Assembly: GCA_947496355.1 (NCBI GenBank)
Contig: CANMCO010000001.1
Location: 1 to 64,000 of the forward strand
DNA length: 64,000 bases
Source of the DNA: an uncultured Aquimarina sp.
GTDB taxonomy: Bacteria; Bacteroidota; Bacteroidia; Flavobacteriales; Flavobacteriaceae
Direction: 5' to 3'
Under the pieces are notes generated by a model. The model made no database searches. It was not told where the DNA came from and was given only the letters and a program-made list of their open reading frames with translations. Shown in pieces: positions 27,293-34,704 of the stretch. The stretch's first letter is position 1. Every line of letters starts with the position of its first letter. The position numbers and the translations under genes are program-made.

Positions 27293-28178
27293 AAGAACCG
27301 CCGCACTACTCGCTGCCTTTGGAGCCAGTTTGATCTATGCAATAAATCATACGGTGGCCAAAGGAGTTATGCCTACATATATAAAACCTTTTGGGTTTAT
27401 ATTATTAAGAGTAGTAGGTGCAACACTATTATTTTGGATAGCCTCTATTTGGGCGCCAAAACAAAAAATTGAACGAAGCGATTGGCCAAGAATAATTGCT
27501 TGTACAGTTTTTGGAATGGTTATTAATATGTTGATGTTTTTTAAAGGCCTACAGTTATCAACACCTATTAATAGCTCTGTGATGATAACGATCTCTCCTA
27601 TCCTGGTATTCATTTTATCAGCTCTCTTAATTAAAGAAAAAATTACTTTTTTAAGAACTCTAGGAATTTTACTGGGCTTCTCTGGAGCGCTTGGACTTAT
27701 TCTTTTTGGTGCCGAAATACGACAAGATGCTCCTAATATACCTCTTGGAAACACTTTATTTATTATCAATGCCGCTTCTTATGCTTTATATCTAGTGCTG
27801 GTAAAACCACTAACGGCAAAATACCATTCTATTACCTTAATGAAATGGTTTTTCCTTTTTGGTTTGGTTCTTAATTTCCCGCTTACGATTTCAGAATTTA
27901 ATGAAGTAGAATGGACCGCTTTACCTCTTGATGTTATCTGGGTAATGGCTTTTGTGGTTGTAGGAACAACATTTTTCACCTATTTGCTAAATGTATTCGC
28001 ATTACGAACATTAAAAGCTTCGACCATAGGAGCATTCATCTATCTGCAACCCTTACTAGCCATAAGCTTTGCTATTGCCATGGGAGCAGACTCGTTAAGT
28101 ATTGTAAAAGTTGGATCAGCTTTACTAGTTTTCTTGGGGGTTTACCTGGTTACCAGAACACCTAAAAAATTAGGGTAG
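27285..28178 (+). CDS. EamA/DMT-family transporter
   Basis: A 297-residue membrane protein with ten hydrophobic segments in two EamA repeats (about 8-135 and 150-290). The SVMITISPILVFILSALLIKEKIT and AFIYLQPLLAISFAIAMG segments at the ends of each repeat are typical of drug/metabolite exporters. The substrate is not predictable. It is translationally coupled to the ArsC-like gene. Its 3' end overlaps the convergent thioesterase gene by 9 bp. Confidence 0.85.
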   Translation: MDKRTAALLAAFGASLIYAINHTVAKGVMPTYIKPFGFILLRVVGATLLFWIASIWAPKQKIERSDWPRIIACTVFGMVINMLMFFKGLQLSTPINSSVMITISPILVFILSALLIKEKITFLRTLGILLGFSGALGLILFGAEIRQDAPNIPLGNTLFIINAASYALYLVLVKPLTAKYHSITLMKWFFLFGLVLNFPLTISEFNEVEWTALPLDVIWVMAFVVVGTTFFTYLLNVFALRTLKASTIGAFIYLQPLLAISFAIAMGADSLSIVKVGSALLVFLGVYLVTRTPKKLG

Positions 28179-28646
28179 ATCTACAGGAACTTTGGAAAAC
28201 TTTCTGGTATCTTCTTTGGTTAATACCTTAAAATCTTTAGGACGACCTACCTTGTCCAGGTCCTTCATAATTTCAGCTGGAAGTGGAATTAACTTTCGAG
28301 TCTTTAAATCTATCCATGCACCCATCATTTCGCAATGTGCAAAATTACGCCCTTTATAATCATAAAAATTATGTCTGAATTGAAAAAACATCCCGTCTTC
28401 GCTTAAACCAGAAAGCTCTAGAGAAACTTTGATAGGTTTTCCTAAGAAAACTTCCTTAAAATAATAGATATGTTCATAAAATACTACCGGACCAATATTA
28501 AACTTCCCCAGTATACTATTATCAAAACCATGTTCGGTTAAAAAAGACATTCGAGTATGCGCTGCCAGTTCTATATATGCCTTATTAGCCAAATGACGAT
28601 TGGCATCTATATCATTCCATCTAATTTCAAAATCCTTTATGTACAT
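28170..28646 (-). CDS. Acyl-CoA thioesterase (hotdog fold)
   Basis: A hotdog-fold thioesterase of the 4-hydroxybenzoyl-CoA thioesterase/YbgC type, 158 residues from the ATG at 28646. The motif EIRWNDIDANRHLANKAYIELAAHTRMSFL contains the Asp of the active site (WNDIDANRH). The frame is open to 28694, but a TATTTTTG -7 box at 28667-28674 lies inside that extension, which supports the inner start. The substrate acyl-CoA is unknown. It is divergent from the AraC regulator. Confidence 0.82.
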   Translation of the reverse strand: MYIKDFEIRWNDIDANRHLANKAYIELAAHTRMSFLTEHGFDNSILGKFNIGPVVFYEHIYYFKEVFLGKPIKVSLELSGLSEDGMFFQFRHNFYDYKGRNFAHCEMMGAWIDLKTRKLIPLPAEIMKDLDKVGRPKDFKVLTKEDTRKFSKVPVDLP

Positions 28647-28666
28647 AGTCTCATGTTTTAGAAGTA

Positions 28667-28674
28667 CAAAAATA
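28667..28674 (-). promoter_or_regulatory. -7 box (TATTTTTG) of the thioesterase gene
   Basis: An exact TAnnTTTG match on the minus strand, 20 nt before the ATG at 28646; it decides that start over the upstream one. Confidence 0.5.
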
Positions 28675-28682
28675 CAAAACAT

Positions 28683-28704
28683 TTTATTATGCATGCATAA
28701 TAAA
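28683..28704. promoter_or_regulatory. 22-bp perfect palindrome, candidate operator
   Basis: A perfect 22-bp inverted repeat centred on GCATGCAT lies midway between the divergent thioesterase and AraC genes. It sits just upstream of the thioesterase -7 box and upstream of the AraC start, so a bound dimer could affect both promoters. Confidence 0.55.
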
Positions 28705-28737
28705 TAAGTATTAAAATATGTATATTTAGTAGTAGCT

Positions 28738-29646
28738 ATGAAAACAAAACCGGAAATAAAGGCTTACGATAAACTTTCTGACTTCTATGAAGATGAAAAT
28801 GTTGGTCAGACTATCATACAGGACTCAGATTTTACGATTCACAGAATGGAAATGGTACATCAGAAACCTGTAGACTCTCCGGTGTTTAGAGCCAATTACT
28901 TTTCGTTTGTATTAGTCAAAAAAGGCAAGAGTTTTTATACTATCGATAATCATAAATTTTACACCAAACCCAATACACTTTACTTCACAAACCCCGGTCA
29001 CCTAAAATCTTTTGGGATCAAAGAGGTAGTGTATGGGTTTATTATCACCTCATCCGAAGAATATCTAAAACAGCATATTCATACCGCAGTTTTTGATGAG
29101 TTTTCTTTTTTATTGACCGAAATGGTTCCGCCGTGTTACCTTGACGAAATTCGTTTTGAGGAATTACATCAACTAGCTTTGCAAATACTAGAAGAACAAG
29201 AAAAGAAATCCACACTGCGTCATAAAATTGTAAGTTCACTTTTTATGGTATTCTTACTAAAAGTAAAAGAGTTTTTAATGGAAGACGATTCTTTTAAAAT
29301 AGCTTATGATAGGGATAGCGAAATTGTAAATCTTTTCAAAAAGGATCTTGAACGTGTTTTCCGATCTAATATTCTTAAAAATAGTGATTTGCAGGTTGCC
29401 GCTTTCGCGGAAGCGCAACAATTAAATCCGGCTTATTTCTCTACCGTTGTTAAAACCAAAACGGGGAAATCGGCCAATAGATGGATCCAGGATAAAACTA
29501 TAATTGAAGCCCAGGCATTACTTTCAAAATCTTCTACACCTATAAAAGAAATTGCCTATGGTTTAGGATTTAATGAGCCTACACACTTTTCAAAATTCTT
29601 CAAAAAACATACTGGGCTCACCCCTAATCAGTATAGAAATAGGTAA
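28738..29646 (+). CDS. AraC-family transcriptional regulator
   Basis: A 302-residue regulator with an N-terminal cupin-like sensing domain (about 30-160; FSFVLVKKGKSFYTIDNHKFYTKPNTLYFTNPGH) and a C-terminal double helix-turn-helix (about 205-302; LQVAAFAEAQQLNPAYFSTVVKTKTGKSANRWIQ, then IKEIAYGLGFNEPTHFSKFFKKHTGLTPNQYR). It is followed 117 bp later by an SDR oxidoreductase on the same strand, a common regulator-target pair in Bacteroidota. The ligand is unknown. Confidence 0.88.
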   Translation: MKTKPEIKAYDKLSDFYEDENVGQTIIQDSDFTIHRMEMVHQKPVDSPVFRANYFSFVLVKKGKSFYTIDNHKFYTKPNTLYFTNPGHLKSFGIKEVVYGFIITSSEEYLKQHIHTAVFDEFSFLLTEMVPPCYLDEIRFEELHQLALQILEEQEKKSTLRHKIVSSLFMVFLLKVKEFLMEDDSFKIAYDRDSEIVNLFKKDLERVFRSNILKNSDLQVAAFAEAQQLNPAYFSTVVKTKTGKSANRWIQDKTIIEAQALLSKSSTPIKEIAYGLGFNEPTHFSKFFKKHTGLTPNQYRNR

Positions 29647-29763
29647 AAACACTCTAATCTAAAAAATATACCATTCTTCCTAAAATATATGCCTTTATGC
29701 GCCTTGATTTCTAGATGATATTTGCAGTGTACATATTTAATAATCATATAAAACGCATATATC

Positions 29764-30531
29764 ATGAAAACTTTAGAAAACAAAATTGCATTGGTTACAG
29801 GAAGTAGCCGCGGATTAGGAAAAGAAACAGCAATGAGATTAGCACAACAAGGAGCTGATATTTTGGTAACTTACAATTCGAACAAAGCACAAGCAGAAGA
29901 AACAGTAAAAGAAATCGAAGCGCTAGGACAAAAGGCTGTGGCTTTTCAATTCAATGTAGGTGACAGTACTACTTTTGATACTTTTTTCAAAGAAATCAAA
30001 AGTACTTTAGAACAGGATTGGAATACTTCAAAATTCGATATTTTGGTCAATAATGCAGGTATCATTGCTCACGAAATGATTGCAGAAACTTCAGAAGCTA
30101 CTTTTGATAGTTTAGTAAATATCCAACTTAAAGGTCCTTTCTTTATCACTCAAAAAGCACTTTCATTATTAAATGATGGTGGAAGAATCATCAATATTTC
30201 GACAGGATTAGCAAGATTTAGTCTTCCTGGTTATGGCGCGTATGCGTCTATGAAAGCGGGTATCGAAGCATTCACTAGATATTTGGCAAAAGAACTAGGG
30301 TCTAGACAAATTACAGCCAACGTTGTGGCTCCCGGTGCTATAAATACTGATATGAATAAAAATGCCTTGGAAAACAATCCAGAACTAGAAAAGATTCTAT
30401 CCTCGGTTACAGCTCTTGGTCGCGTTGGAGTGGCACAAGATATTGGTGGTGTGGTGGCCTTTTTGGCAAGTGAAGATGCACGGTGGATAAATGGCCAACG
30501 TATCGAAGCTTCTGGTGGGATGTTCTTATAA
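29764..30531 (+). CDS. Short-chain dehydrogenase/reductase (SDR)
   Basis: A 255-residue classical SDR. It has the TGSSRGLG cofactor loop (residues 12-19), NNAG (near 98), the Ser-Tyr-Lys catalytic group (ISTGL, then YGAYASMKAG), and the C-terminal ASEDARWINGQRIEASGGM segment. A basic residue after the glycine loop (NSNKAQAE) is compatible with NADP preference but not conclusive. The substrate is unknown. The upstream AraC gene is the likely regulator. A perfect hairpin ends the transcript. Confidence 0.88.
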   Translation: MKTLENKIALVTGSSRGLGKETAMRLAQQGADILVTYNSNKAQAEETVKEIEALGQKAVAFQFNVGDSTTFDTFFKEIKSTLEQDWNTSKFDILVNNAGIIAHEMIAETSEATFDSLVNIQLKGPFFITQKALSLLNDGGRIINISTGLARFSLPGYGAYASMKAGIEAFTRYLAKELGSRQITANVVAPGAINTDMNKNALENNPELEKILSSVTALGRVGVAQDIGGVVAFLASEDARWINGQRIEASGGMFL

Positions 30532-30571
30532 CATCTTTACAAAGAAAGCTTCTCTAAATAGCCTCATTTGC

Positions 30572-30608
30572 AATACCCCATTCATATTTGAGATATGAAT
30601 GGGGTATT
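30572..30608. terminator. Bidirectional hairpin terminator
   Basis: A perfect 16-bp stem (30572-30587 with 30593-30608) with a 5-nt loop lies between the convergent SDR and SbtA-like genes. Confidence 0.75.
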
Positions 30609-30619
30609 ACATTAGGTTT

Positions 30620-31585
30620 CTAATGTACCGTTTGTACTATATATAAATATAGCGGTAATCCTATTGTAATATTAAAAGGAAAGGTAACCGCAAGTGCCAT
30701 GGGCACATAAAGTCCTGGATTTGCTTTTGGCGCTGCCAATCTCATTGCAGCAGGAACAGCTATATAAGAAGCACTTGCCGCAAGGATAGTTAATAAAAAC
30801 CTATTTCCTACACTCTCTATAAATAGTGTACTAATAAATGCCACTATTACACCATTTATTAATGGAATTACAATGGAAAACGTGGTTGCAAACCATCCTT
30901 TTTTCAAGAATGATGCTATTTTTTTACCACTTGTAATCCCCATATCCAAAAGAAAGACCGCAAGAAAGCCCTTAAAAATATCTGTTGTAAACGGTTTTAT
31001 CCCTTCTGCCTGTTGCTCACTGGCAAGATAGCCAACCACAAGGCTTCCCATAATTAATAAAACACTGCCGTTGGTTAAAGCATGTTTCAAAACTTTTCCC
31101 AGAGGTACTTCATCTTTTGTGTTCTTATTGCATATCGACATTAAAAGCACACCAATCATTATAGAAGGAGCTTCCATAATTGCCATTACTGCAACCATGT
31201 GACCTCCAAAATCTATTTGCTCTATTTCTAAAAATGAAAGTGCGGTAACAAAAGTTACCGCACTTACTGAACCGTAAGATGCTGCTATAGCCCCAGAGTC
31301 AGAGATACTGTATTTATATCTAAGTATTAAGAAAGTATATACAGGAACAATCAAAGCAAGTAAAACTCCAAAACCAAGCGACCAAATAATCTCTAATGTC
31401 AATTCACTATGAGATAATTCTTGCCCTCCCTTAAAACCAATAGATAATAATAAATAAAGAGAAATAAATTTTGAAGAGCTTGCCGGGATTTCTAAATCAC
31501 TTTTCAATCGTACTGCCAGGATTCCAAGGAAAAAAAATAATAATGCCGGGTTTGTAAGATTATCAATTAATAAATGTAGATCCAT
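30620..31585 (-). CDS. SbtA-like sodium-dependent bicarbonate transporter
   Basis: A 321-residue membrane protein with about ten hydrophobic segments and the SbtA (DUF897) signatures: LLLSIGFKGGQELSHS near residues 44-62, SGAIAASYGSVSAVTFV near 100, and APSIMIGVLL near 140. SbtA imports bicarbonate with sodium in cyanobacteria. Many heterotrophs carry relatives. The usual PII-like partner SbtB is absent; two small genes of unknown type precede it on the same strand and probably share its transcript. Confidence 0.8.
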   Translation of the reverse strand: MDLHLLIDNLTNPALLFFFLGILAVRLKSDLEIPASSSKFISLYLLLSIGFKGGQELSHSELTLEIIWSLGFGVLLALIVPVYTFLILRYKYSISDSGAIAASYGSVSAVTFVTALSFLEIEQIDFGGHMVAVMAIMEAPSIMIGVLLMSICNKNTKDEVPLGKVLKHALTNGSVLLIMGSLVVGYLASEQQAEGIKPFTTDIFKGFLAVFLLDMGITSGKKIASFLKKGWFATTFSIVIPLINGVIVAFISTLFIESVGNRFLLTILAASASYIAVPAAMRLAAPKANPGLYVPMALAVTFPFNITIGLPLYLYIVQTVH

Positions 31586-31620
31586 AAAAAGTATCTCTGA
31601 TTATGTTATTGGCTATACCC

Positions 31621-31917
31621 TTAAGACAATTTGTTTTTGACTAATGTAATTTGGATATCGCCTTCAATCTGTAGATTAAATCCTTCAATTTTGGCATCTA
31701 AAATTGTTTGCTTCAGTGCTTCTTTTGATTTAATTAATTCATCTATTCTATCATACAAGTGTGGTGTATCATCATCGCAGTTTTTTTCTATGATACTTAG
31801 CCTTTGTAGCTTATGAAAATTTATTTTTTTATCAAGAAATGCATTAAGAATATCTAATGCTTCAGATGGATTGAAAACTCCATCAACTAGTTTGAATTTT
31901 TGATCTGTAATTGTCAT
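31621..31917 (-). CDS. Small conserved protein of unknown function
   Basis: A 98-residue soluble protein that looks like a helical-hairpin: a helix LNAFLDKKINFHKLQRLSIIE, then IDELIKSKEALKQTILDAKIE, ending in a strand-rich tail (FNLQIEGDIQITLVKN). I recognise no family with confidence. It lies 35 bp before the SbtA-like transporter gene on the same strand, which suggests a linked function such as regulation of transport; this is inference. It is not similar to SbtB (no PII ferredoxin-like fold motifs). Confidence 0.55.
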   Translation of the reverse strand: MTITDQKFKLVDGVFNPSEALDILNAFLDKKINFHKLQRLSIIEKNCDDDTPHLYDRIDELIKSKEALKQTILDAKIEGFNLQIEGDIQITLVKNKLS

Positions 31918-31932
31918 AATTTTTGATTTTTA

Positions 31933-32151
31933 TTAATTTGTTTTTTGATTTCTATTGTTTGAGAATACCCTAATAGACTTTGGCTTTTCTTTTTCTTCTA
32001 AGCTTGTAAAAAAACAAGTGCAAAAAATGATAAAACCACAAATCACCAGCTTATCCATGAATAAGTATTCCTGTAGAGAAGACATAAAAATGGTAACTAC
32101 ATATAAACCAACTAGAAGTATATTGTTAATAATTCTCATTTTTGATATCAT
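31933..32151 (-). CDS. Small membrane protein of unknown function
   Basis: A 72-residue protein with two hydrophobic helices (about 7-25 and 32-48) and a basic C-terminal tail (KEKPKSIRVFSNNRNQK). It starts the minus-strand group with the 98-residue protein and the transporter, with 15 bp between stop and next start. No family is recognised. A small accessory subunit or chaperone for the transporter is possible. Confidence 0.5.
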   Translation of the reverse strand: MISKMRIINNILLVGLYVVTIFMSSLQEYLFMDKLVICGFIIFCTCFFTSLEEKEKPKSIRVFSNNRNQKTN

Positions 32152-32494
32152 TTTAGTTTGATATTAGGATTCATTCTAAGCTTTGTTATTATTCGAAACA
32201 ATTCCTTTGAGTTATAGCTTACACTAGTTTTACGTAAAAATTTGTTTAAACCGCGTACAAAAGTGAGAATAGTCTATCATATATTTTCATTTATATTAAT
32301 AATGAAAAACATAATAAAAATTTATATATCCGCTTTGTACCTCTATATTTATTAGGATTTGATTTATTTTTATGGATAATTATTAATTGAAATATCAATC
32401 AAAAAAATGTCTTTTTGTTTGAAAAGAAGGCTCGATCGTGGATAAAGCAATTTGTATAGAACCAAGAATAATACATTAATAAAATCTAGAAGGT
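32152..32494. other. AT-rich intergenic region
   Basis: About 340 bp between divergent genes. No reading frame is convincing and no long hairpin is seen. It should contain the promoter for the minus-strand SbtA group. Confidence 0.5.
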
Positions 32495-32526
32495 TTTGGA
32501 AAACCTGATAGGTCTTCTTACTTTAG
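32495..32526 (+). promoter_or_regulatory. Probable promoter of the bestrophin gene
   Basis: TTTG at 32495-32498 and TACTTTAG at 32519-32526 are spaced 20 bp apart, close to the Bacteroidota -33/-7 arrangement; the -7 box has A for T at one consensus position. Confidence 0.45.
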
Positions 32527-32539
32527 AACAAAAATTCAC

Positions 32540-33541
32540 ATGTACATCAAAAGAAACATTGGCTGGGGACTCATCCTTCGTTATGCCTGGAAAAATCTCA
32601 TTTTCTTTATAATTTATACCGCAGGGATCTTTTCTTTATATTATTTCTTGGATTGGACCTTTATTGATATACCTTTTCAACCCCTATCGGTTATTGGTAT
32701 TGCGGTTGCATTTTATATAGGTTTCAAGAATAGTCAGAGTTATGATCGTTTTTGGGAAGCACGTAAAATTTGGGGTGGTATTGTGAACTACTCCAGAACA
32801 TGGGCCAATCAAGTCTTGTGTTTGGTGAACGATAATCAGGAAACCAAAAGTATTTTAATTCACCGACATATTGCATGGATCAATGCACTGCGAATTCAAT
32901 TAAGACAACCTACTTCATTTTCGATCAAAGAAAATTCTGCCGTAGAAAAATTATTCAAAAAACACGGAGAACAAAAACCTGCATGTGATGCCACAAGACA
33001 TTTTGTATCTGAAGAAGAATATCAGAATCTATTGAAACGAAAAAATACAGCAACGCACATTGTAAAAAATCAAGGACTACACATCAAAGAATTATGCATT
33101 GCAGGAAAAATCACCGAATTTGACAAGCAACTTTTTCATGGTGTTCTTGAAGAATTATATAACCTCCAAGGGAAATGTGAACGTATTAAAAATACTCCTT
33201 TTCCCAGGCAATATGCGTATTTTAGTACAGTATTTACCTGGATTTTTGTGTTGCTACTTCCCTTCGGAATGTTAAACGTTTTTGAGTCAGAGTTAAAAGA
33301 TATGCACCATGATATTCAACCTTGGTTTATCTTTTTGATGATTCCGTTATCCGTTTTGGTGTCATGGATATTTACCACCATGGAAAAGATCGGAAGCAAT
33401 AGTGAAGATCCTTTTGAAGGCCGGGTAAACGATGTACCTATGACGGCTTTGTGCCGAACAATAGAAATCGATCTAAGAGATATGCTTAATGAAGAAAATC
33501 TTCCAGAAAAGGAAAAACCGAAAGATAACATATTATATTAA
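32540..33541 (+). CDS. Bestrophin-family channel protein
   Basis: A 333-residue bacterial bestrophin (UPF0187 type). It has four hydrophobic helices: about 20-42 (NLIFFIIYTAGIFSLYYFL), 44-65, 228-250 and 258-275, the conserved FKNSQSYDRFWEARKIWGGIVNYSR segment, and a C-terminal DPFEGRVNDVPMTALCRTIEIDL motif. Bacterial bestrophins are pentameric ion channels, sodium-selective in the one studied structurally. It overlaps the next gene by one base, so the hydrolase is in the same operon; a functional tie is unclear. Confidence 0.85.
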   Translation: MYIKRNIGWGLILRYAWKNLIFFIIYTAGIFSLYYFLDWTFIDIPFQPLSVIGIAVAFYIGFKNSQSYDRFWEARKIWGGIVNYSRTWANQVLCLVNDNQETKSILIHRHIAWINALRIQLRQPTSFSIKENSAVEKLFKKHGEQKPACDATRHFVSEEEYQNLLKRKNTATHIVKNQGLHIKELCIAGKITEFDKQLFHGVLEELYNLQGKCERIKNTPFPRQYAYFSTVFTWIFVLLLPFGMLNVFESELKDMHHDIQPWFIFLMIPLSVLVSWIFTTMEKIGSNSEDPFEGRVNDVPMTALCRTIEIDLRDMLNEENLPEKEKPKDNILY

Positions 33542-34500
33542 TGTCAATACTACAATCTAAGTACACTCCTCCTCTTCTATTCAGGAATGGGCACATCTCT
33601 ACGATTTATCCAAATATTTTTAGAAAAGTAAGGGATGTGCTCCAGAAACGTGAACGAATTGAGCTTAGTGATGGGGACTTTATTGATTTAGACTGGAGTT
33701 ATTCTTCAACTCCCAACACACAAAAACTCGCTATTATCATTCACGGTCTAGAAGGCAATGCCCAACGACAATATATGCTAGGAACGGCAAGACATCTAAA
33801 CCAGAACAATTGGGATGCGATATCGGTAAATCTAAGAAATTGTAGTGGTGAGGTAAATCGTTTATACAGATCATATAATGCTGGGGTAAGTGACGACCTG
33901 GATCAAATAATAAATTACGTTTTATCTAATTATGAGTATACTAATATATCCCTATGTGGATTTAGTTTAGGCGGAAATATCTTGCTGAAGTATCTTGGCG
34001 AAGGGCGTTCTATTGCATCAGAAATAAAAACGGCAGTAGCCATTTCGGCTCCTTGTGATCTTTACAATTCATTACTAGAGATCAACAAACCCAAAAATTT
34101 TATCTACGAACAACGTTTTATAAGACATCTAAAAGCCAAACTATTAGAAAGACAGGTTGTGTTTCCTGAAAAAATAAGTAAATCAGACATCGATGCGTGT
34201 AAATCACTAATGGATATAGACAACTTATATACAAGTCGCGCACATGGCTATACAGATGCCATGGACTATTATACAAAATGTAGTAGTAAGCAATTCTTAA
34301 AAAATATTCGGATTCCTACATTAATTATTAATGCAAAAAATGATTCTTTCCTTGGTAATCAATGTTATCCTATAGATGAAGTACGCAAAAATACTAGTTT
34401 ATTTCTGCAAATTCCAGAGTATGGCGGGCATGTTGGGTTTTATCTTCCGGGAAAAACATACTACAACGAAGCGCAAACCCTAGAATTTTTCGAAAAATAG
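33541..34500 (+). CDS. YheT-like alpha/beta hydrolase
   Basis: A 319-residue alpha/beta hydrolase of the YheT/EMB8 group. It has the N-terminal RNGHISTIYPNIFRK motif, the oxyanion-region IIIHGLEGNAQRQYM, the nucleophile elbow GFSLGGN (Ser142), and a late GGHVGF (catalytic His near residue 300). The substrate is unknown; family members act on esters and lipids. Its start codon shares a base with the stop of the bestrophin gene (TAATG), so translation is coupled. Confidence 0.85.
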   Translation: MSILQSKYTPPLLFRNGHISTIYPNIFRKVRDVLQKRERIELSDGDFIDLDWSYSSTPNTQKLAIIIHGLEGNAQRQYMLGTARHLNQNNWDAISVNLRNCSGEVNRLYRSYNAGVSDDLDQIINYVLSNYEYTNISLCGFSLGGNILLKYLGEGRSIASEIKTAVAISAPCDLYNSLLEINKPKNFIYEQRFIRHLKAKLLERQVVFPEKISKSDIDACKSLMDIDNLYTSRAHGYTDAMDYYTKCSSKQFLKNIRIPTLIINAKNDSFLGNQCYPIDEVRKNTSLFLQIPEYGGHVGFYLPGKTYYNEAQTLEFFEK

Positions 34501-34652
34501 AGGGTATAAACGTATTTATCGTAAGTATTTTCTTACGTATTAAAAAAACTAAACAAACGTTACCCTTGTGTTAAGGTTTTATAAAGTATTTTCTCTTCAC
34601 TTAATCGAAAAACTTTTTTTTATTAGGAATATTTTAAGAGTTTTGGTCGTTT

Positions 34653-34669
34653 CTTGAATATTATTCAAG
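34653..34669 (+). other. Hairpin in the leader of the protease gene
   Basis: A 7-bp stem (34653-34659 with 34663-34669) lies about 35 nt ahead of the ATG at 34705 and overlaps a possible TTG start at 34654, which argues for the ATG. Confidence 0.4.
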
Positions 34670-34704
34670 GAAACAAAACTAATGCTAACTCAAACTCAAT
34701 AAAA

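Noticed and set aside
34654..34704. TTG start giving the protease 17 extra residues
   Set aside because: The TTG lies within a hairpin in the leader and adds polar residues before the signal peptide; the ATG at 34705 gives a normal signal.
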